Assembly (NCBI GenBank): GCA_964471865.1
Contig: CAYYHU010000002.1
Span: forward strand, 112,992 to 176,991
Direction: 5' to 3'
DNA length: 64,000 nt
Source of the DNA: CAYMUC01 sp964471865
Lineage (GTDB): Bacteria > Actinomycetota > Acidimicrobiia > Acidimicrobiales > Ilumatobacteraceae
Positions within the stretch are counted from its first letter, which is position 1; every line of letters begins with the position of its first letter. A program made the translations under genes and the position numbers. Shown here piece by piece: positions 60,780-64,000 of the stretch. Below the pieces are notes generated by a model, which had not been told where the DNA came from, did not search any database, and was given only the letters and a program-made list of their open reading frames with translations.

Positions 60780-62035
60780 CCCTGGCGCTCGAACCGGTTG
60801 CGCCGAGAGTGCCAGCCGTGCGACATCGTTGGAGACACCGCGCTCGCCAAACCCGCCGACTCCTCCATGACGAAGGTTGGCAGGGTGTCGCGCGTCGGGC
60901 GACTCGCAGCATGGTGACACGGCTTCCTGTCGATCTCACCGAGCCCCTACCGGTACGCCACCGTGATCTCGTCGCCGCCGATGTCACCCGGACCCGCGAG
61001 TTCCGCTGGCGGCGGGTCCCGGCGGGCACTCCCTTGTGGATCAACGTGGTCACCACACCACCCAACCGATACTCCGGGGGCCATACGACCCTGATGCGCA
61101 TCATCGCCGGTCTCGAACGCGGCGGCCACCGAGTCCGGATCTTCCTCGACGACGTCCATGCCAGCGATGCGAATTGGTATGCCCCCCGGATCCGAGACTG
61201 GTTCCCCGAGGTACGGGCCAGTGTGCACGATTCCCATGACGGTATGGGGGATGCCGACGCGGTCATCGCGACGGCCTGGCCCTCGGCCTTCCGGGCCTTC
61301 AACGATCCCTGTGCCGGGAAACGCTTCTATCTGGTTCAGGACTACGAGCCCTGGTTTCATCCTCCGGGCGCTCAGGCCTCCTTCGCCGAATCGACGTATC
61401 GGATGGGGTTCCACGCCCTCACCGCCGGAGCATGGCTCGCGGATCTCCTCCGAGACCGATTCCAGATGTCCGCTGACAGTTTCGACTTCGGCGTGGGGTC
61501 TCAGTACGGGCTCGAGAGAGCACATCAACGGCCCTTACCCACCCGGGACGCGGTGGTGTTCCACGTTCGACGCGACACACCGCGTCGAGCCTTCGAACTC
61601 GGAGCGGTGGCGCTCGAGGTCTTTCACCGGTGGCGCCCTCATGTCCCCCTCATCACCTTTGGTGGAGCCGGCGGACTCGAAGGGGTGGACACCGAAGATC
61701 TCGGCATGCTCGTCCCCGAGGAACTCAACGCCATCTATCAGCGAGCCCGAGCAGGACTGTCGTTGTCGTTCACGAACACCTCGCTGATTCCTCTCGAGAT
61801 GCTCGCCGCGGGTTGCGTACCCGTGATCAACGACGCGCCCCAACATCACATCGTTCTGGCCAACGATCACATCCGATATGCGCCGGCCGATCCCCACAGC
61901 ATCGCCCGGGCGCTCGTGGACGTCGTCGACGCCACGGCCGATCCGGTCGCGGTCTCCGCCAGTGTCACTGGACGGGACTGGTCCGAGGCCGGACATGTGG
62001 TGCGAACGGTCATGGAACGCGAACTGTGGCAGTGA
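60776..62035 (+). CDS. Glycosyltransferase (GT4, WsaF-like)
   Basis: The 419-residue GT-B-type protein has a basic N-terminus and then LWINVVTTPPNRYSGGHTTLMRIIAGLERGGHRVRIFL, a WsaF/rhamnosyltransferase-like first domain. The second domain carries VVFHVRRDTPRRAFELG, PLITFGGAGGLEG and YQRARAGLSLSFTNTSLIPLEMLAAGCVPVINDAPQH, the donor-binding GT4 pattern. It probably adds rhamnose or a related deoxy sugar, which is inference. GGAGG precedes the ATG. It overlaps the flippase gene and the next gene by four bases. Confidence 0.86.
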   Translation: MTLALEPVAPRVPAVRHRWRHRARQTRRLLHDEGWQGVARRATRSMVTRLPVDLTEPLPVRHRDLVAADVTRTREFRWRRVPAGTPLWINVVTTPPNRYSGGHTTLMRIIAGLERGGHRVRIFLDDVHASDANWYAPRIRDWFPEVRASVHDSHDGMGDADAVIATAWPSAFRAFNDPCAGKRFYLVQDYEPWFHPPGAQASFAESTYRMGFHALTAGAWLADLLRDRFQMSADSFDFGVGSQYGLERAHQRPLPTRDAVVFHVRRDTPRRAFELGAVALEVFHRWRPHVPLITFGGAGGLEGVDTEDLGMLVPEELNAIYQRARAGLSLSFTNTSLIPLEMLAAGCVPVINDAPQHHIVLANDHIRYAPADPHSIARALVDVVDATADPVAVSASVTGRDWSEAGHVVRTVMERELWQ

Positions 62036-62997
62036 AGCGGATCCGGTCGGTGCTCGCCGTCGTGGTCACCCATAACAGCGCCGATCACCTTCCCACCGCC
62101 CTCGATTCCCTGGCCGCTCAGATCTCTGATCTCACCGACCAGCTCGATTTGGGCATGAGGATCCGCATCGTCGACTCCGGTTCGCGTGACGCCACCCTCA
62201 CCACGGCTCGGCGCTGGGCGCTGATCGCGAATGCCTGTCAGCACCTCGACGTCGAGGTCGTGGATCTGGGACACAACGGCGGATATGCCGCGGCCATCAA
62301 CCGCGGTCGACAGGACCGCCGTCCCCGCGAAGCGCTCCTGGTGATGAATCCCGATGTCGAACTGGGCCCTGGGGCCCTCGGACATCTCCTCGCAGCGCTC
62401 GAGCTCGCCGATGTCGGAATCGCTGCGCCCCGACTGGTGGATCATGATCATGCAACCCGACCCAGTCGACGTCGCGAACCGAGTACGGCACGGGCTCTGG
62501 GAGAGGCGGTCTGGGGTGATCACTGGCCTCGACGCTCGGGGCGATGGGCCGAAATCATGCGCGACCCCCTCCCCGACGACGTGAGCGAGGTCGACTGGGC
62601 CACGGGCGCTCTCTTGATGATCTCGCCGGCATGCGATGACGCCGTGGGACCCTGGAACGAACGCTTCTTCCTCTACGGCGAAGAGGTCGACCACGCTCGC
62701 CGGGCTCGAGCCTCGGGATTTCGAATCCTCTATGTCGGGCGTGCCGTGGTCCACCACAGTGAAGGTGGTTCGGGTCGTTCCCCGGATCATCTCGCTCTCG
62801 AATCCTGGAACCGGGTGCGCTACGCCATCTGGTCGAAGGGTGTCATCGCTGGCCTCGCTGCCTGGATCGTGGCAGTCCTTCATGCCGGTTTGCGCTCACG
62901 ACGACCAGAACACCGTCGGGTGCTCACCGCGTTGCTGAGCCCTCGGCGCTCACCGGAACGACTCATCGCCAGTCTGAGGACCGGAGCGGCCCGATGA
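62032..62997 (+). CDS. Glycosyltransferase family 2, rhamnosyltransferase-like (WbbL type)
   Basis: The 321-residue enzyme starts VKRIRSVLAVVVTHNSADHLP and shows IRIVDSGSRDATL, DLGHNGGYAAAINRG (the NxGfa motif of rhamnosyltransferases), LLVMNPDVELGPGAL and DWATGALLMISPACDDAVGPWNERFFLYGEEVDHARRA. This is the classic WbbL/RfbF pattern. A weak hydrophobic segment near residue 280 could hold it at the membrane. The start is a GTG overlapping the preceding stop by GTGA. Confidence 0.88.
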   Translation: MKRIRSVLAVVVTHNSADHLPTALDSLAAQISDLTDQLDLGMRIRIVDSGSRDATLTTARRWALIANACQHLDVEVVDLGHNGGYAAAINRGRQDRRPREALLVMNPDVELGPGALGHLLAALELADVGIAAPRLVDHDHATRPSRRREPSTARALGEAVWGDHWPRRSGRWAEIMRDPLPDDVSEVDWATGALLMISPACDDAVGPWNERFFLYGEEVDHARRARASGFRILYVGRAVVHHSEGGSGRSPDHLALESWNRVRYAIWSKGVIAGLAAWIVAVLHAGLRSRRPEHRRVLTALLSPRRSPERLIASLRTGAAR

Positions 62998-64000
62998 CGG
63001 CGATGCCCTGGATCTTGCGGCTCGCGCAACTCCAGATAGTCACCGTGTTCTTGTTGCCCGGAGACCTCGTCGTGAAGCCATTGGGCGGTGCTGCGACCCC
63101 GGCGACTCTGCTCGGTCTCATCCTGGCCGGGTGGTGGATGGCCGCGGCGATCGCTGGAGGTCGGGCCAAAGAGCCCGCCGGTGGGATGAGACTCGTGGTG
63201 GCCACGGTGTGGTGCGCCACGCTGGCGTCCACTCTGGCGATGGTGCGCCGCGGCGATGGACTCCTCGATGCCTCCGACCGATGGCTGATGACCCTGGGAG
63301 CGGTGACGGGCATCACCCTGGTCGTGCTCGATACCGCTCGTCGTCTCGAGGACATCCACCGACTACTCGCGACCGCCGTGTTCGCGACCGCCGTCTCGGG
63401 AGTCGTGGGGTTGTTGCAACGACTCACCGATCACGACCTGACGGACTGGTTACGTCGAGTTCCCGGGCTGTCGACGACCACCGACGCGACCGTGGTCCGA
63501 ATCCCACGAGGCTCGGTCGAGCGCGTCGTGGGAACGGCGATTCATCCCATCGAGTTCGGCGTTGTCGCGGCACTGCTCCTTCCGGTGGCTGTACATCTGC
63601 TCTGGCATGACCGCCGACCTCACCCGTGGGGTTCGATCCTTGGCCTCGTCGGGCTCGGACTCGGCATCGTGTTGTCGGTCTCGCGATCGGCGGTGGTGGT
63701 CGCTGCGGTCGTGATCGCCGTGATGATCCTCACCTCCCCGGCGATTGAACGTCTCAACATCATCGCGGTGGCGCCTTTCGCCCTCGGAGGAATCCTGGTT
63801 GTCAACCCGGGGACGTTCTCAGCCTTGGCGGAGTCCTTCGCCCGAGTCGGTGAGGATCCCTCGATCACCGCTCGTGTGGACGACTTGGCCGTGGCGAGCG
63901 ACCTCGTGGCTCGCCATCTGTGGTGGGGACAGGGAAGCGGCACCTATATCGCCAGCGATGTGTTCACGATTTTCGACAACCAATACCTTCACGGCGCCGT
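62994..64000 (+). CDS. O-antigen ligase/polymerase-like membrane protein (3' end outside window)
   Basis: The open frame runs off the right edge with 335 codons visible and no stop. About eight to nine hydrophobic segments are seen (for example LLGLILAGWWMAAAIAG, GSILGLVGLGLGIVLSVSRSAVVVAAVVIAVM, IAVAPFALGGILVV). The extracellular loop has VGTAIHPIEFGVVAALLLP and the typical Wzy_C/WaaL stretch ARVDDLAVASDLVARHLWWGQG. It is probably the ligase or polymerase of the glycan. It overlaps the previous gene by ATGA. The true length and active-site loop at the end cannot be judged. Confidence 0.8.
   Translation, partial: MTAMPWILRLAQLQIVTVFLLPGDLVVKPLGGAATPATLLGLILAGWWMAAAIAGGRAKEPAGGMRLVVATVWCATLASTLAMVRRGDGLLDASDRWLMTLGAVTGITLVVLDTARRLEDIHRLLATAVFATAVSGVVGLLQRLTDHDLTDWLRRVPGLSTTTDATVVRIPRGSVERVVGTAIHPIEFGVVAALLLPVAVHLLWHDRRPHPWGSILGLVGLGLGIVLSVSRSAVVVAAVVIAVMILTSPAIERLNIIAVAPFALGGILVVNPGTFSALAESFARVGEDPSITARVDDLAVASDLVARHLWWGQGSGTYIASDVFTIFDNQYLHGA

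Noticed and set aside
59211..60920. 569-codon minus-strand frame
   Set aside because: Antisense shadow of the flippase; hydrophilic and Gln/Arg/His-rich, with no motif.
1..64000. CRISPR arrays, rRNA operons, insertion sequences
   Set aside because: No regularly spaced direct repeats, no rRNA-like sequence and no transposase frame with terminal inverted repeats were seen; the only mobile-element trace is the recombinase relic.

Overview
The window is a high-GC genomic segment, probably from an uncultured or lightly studied actinobacterium of the Acidimicrobiia type. The evidence is an MtrAB-LpqB-like signalling set, menaquinone biosynthesis genes, several F420/flavin-dependent luciferase-like oxidoreductases, Thr/Pro-rich lipoproteins, an LPATG-type wall-anchored protein and many apparently leaderless genes. 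The class assignment is inference. Two runs of N (10 and 100 bases) show that this is a scaffolded draft assembly, and each interrupts a gene.

Layout. 1-3.2 kb: a truncated divergent response regulator, a STAS-like protein, an MtrB-like histidine kinase and a GerMN lipoprotein. 3.2-9.3 kb: era, a small membrane protein, a MaoC hydratase, and lipid-type enzymes (LLM oxidoreductase, acyl-CoA synthetase, acyl-CoA dehydrogenase). 9.4-18.2 kb: a menaquinone block (menG, menF, menD, menH, menA, menE) on both strands, with a FrnE-like DsbA protein and an amidase interleaved; menB and menC are not here. 18.2-26.4 kb: two SDRs, a phoH-ybeY-corC operon, a gamma-family PLP enzyme, a carboxylesterase split by a gap, and an aldehyde dehydrogenase. 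26.6-41.2 kb: a wall-anchored secreted protein, a rhodanese lipoprotein with a 40-bp palindrome at its start, a GNAT protein, LLM oxidoreductases, pyruvate kinase, a large SGNH-hydrolase lipoprotein, an SDR, TetR and Nudix genes, a PEP-utilizing mobile-domain protein, a decayed tyrosine recombinase beside tRNA-Cys, and an alpha/beta-hydrolase lipoprotein.

41.2-64 kb: a cell-surface polysaccharide locus running off the right edge. It starts with a divergent OmpR-type regulator whose receiver lacks the phosphoacceptor Asp. Then follow a polyprenyl-phosphate sugar-1-phosphate transferase, glycosyltransferases, a WecG/TagA-type transferase, a heptose-phosphate module (HddA-like kinase, GmhA-like isomerase, antisense GmhB-like phosphatase), two amino-sugar sets (oxidoreductase or epimerase, DegT aminotransferases, acyltransferases), a 1616-residue Tat-exported protein with four DUF4082-like units, a Wzx-type flippase, further glycosyltransferases and an O-antigen-ligase-like membrane protein. 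Nearly every same-strand junction is a 4-base ATGA or GTGA overlap, so the locus is probably one translationally coupled unit that makes, flips, polymerises or ligates and displays a glycan.

A recurring pattern is a TANNNT hexamer 6-9 nt upstream of start codons that lack a Shine-Dalgarno sequence, read here as leaderless promoters. The two best candidates for something new are the palindrome-controlled rhodanese lipoprotein and the multi-DUF4082 Tat protein inside the glycan operon. No CRISPR array, complete mobile element or rRNA gene is visible.
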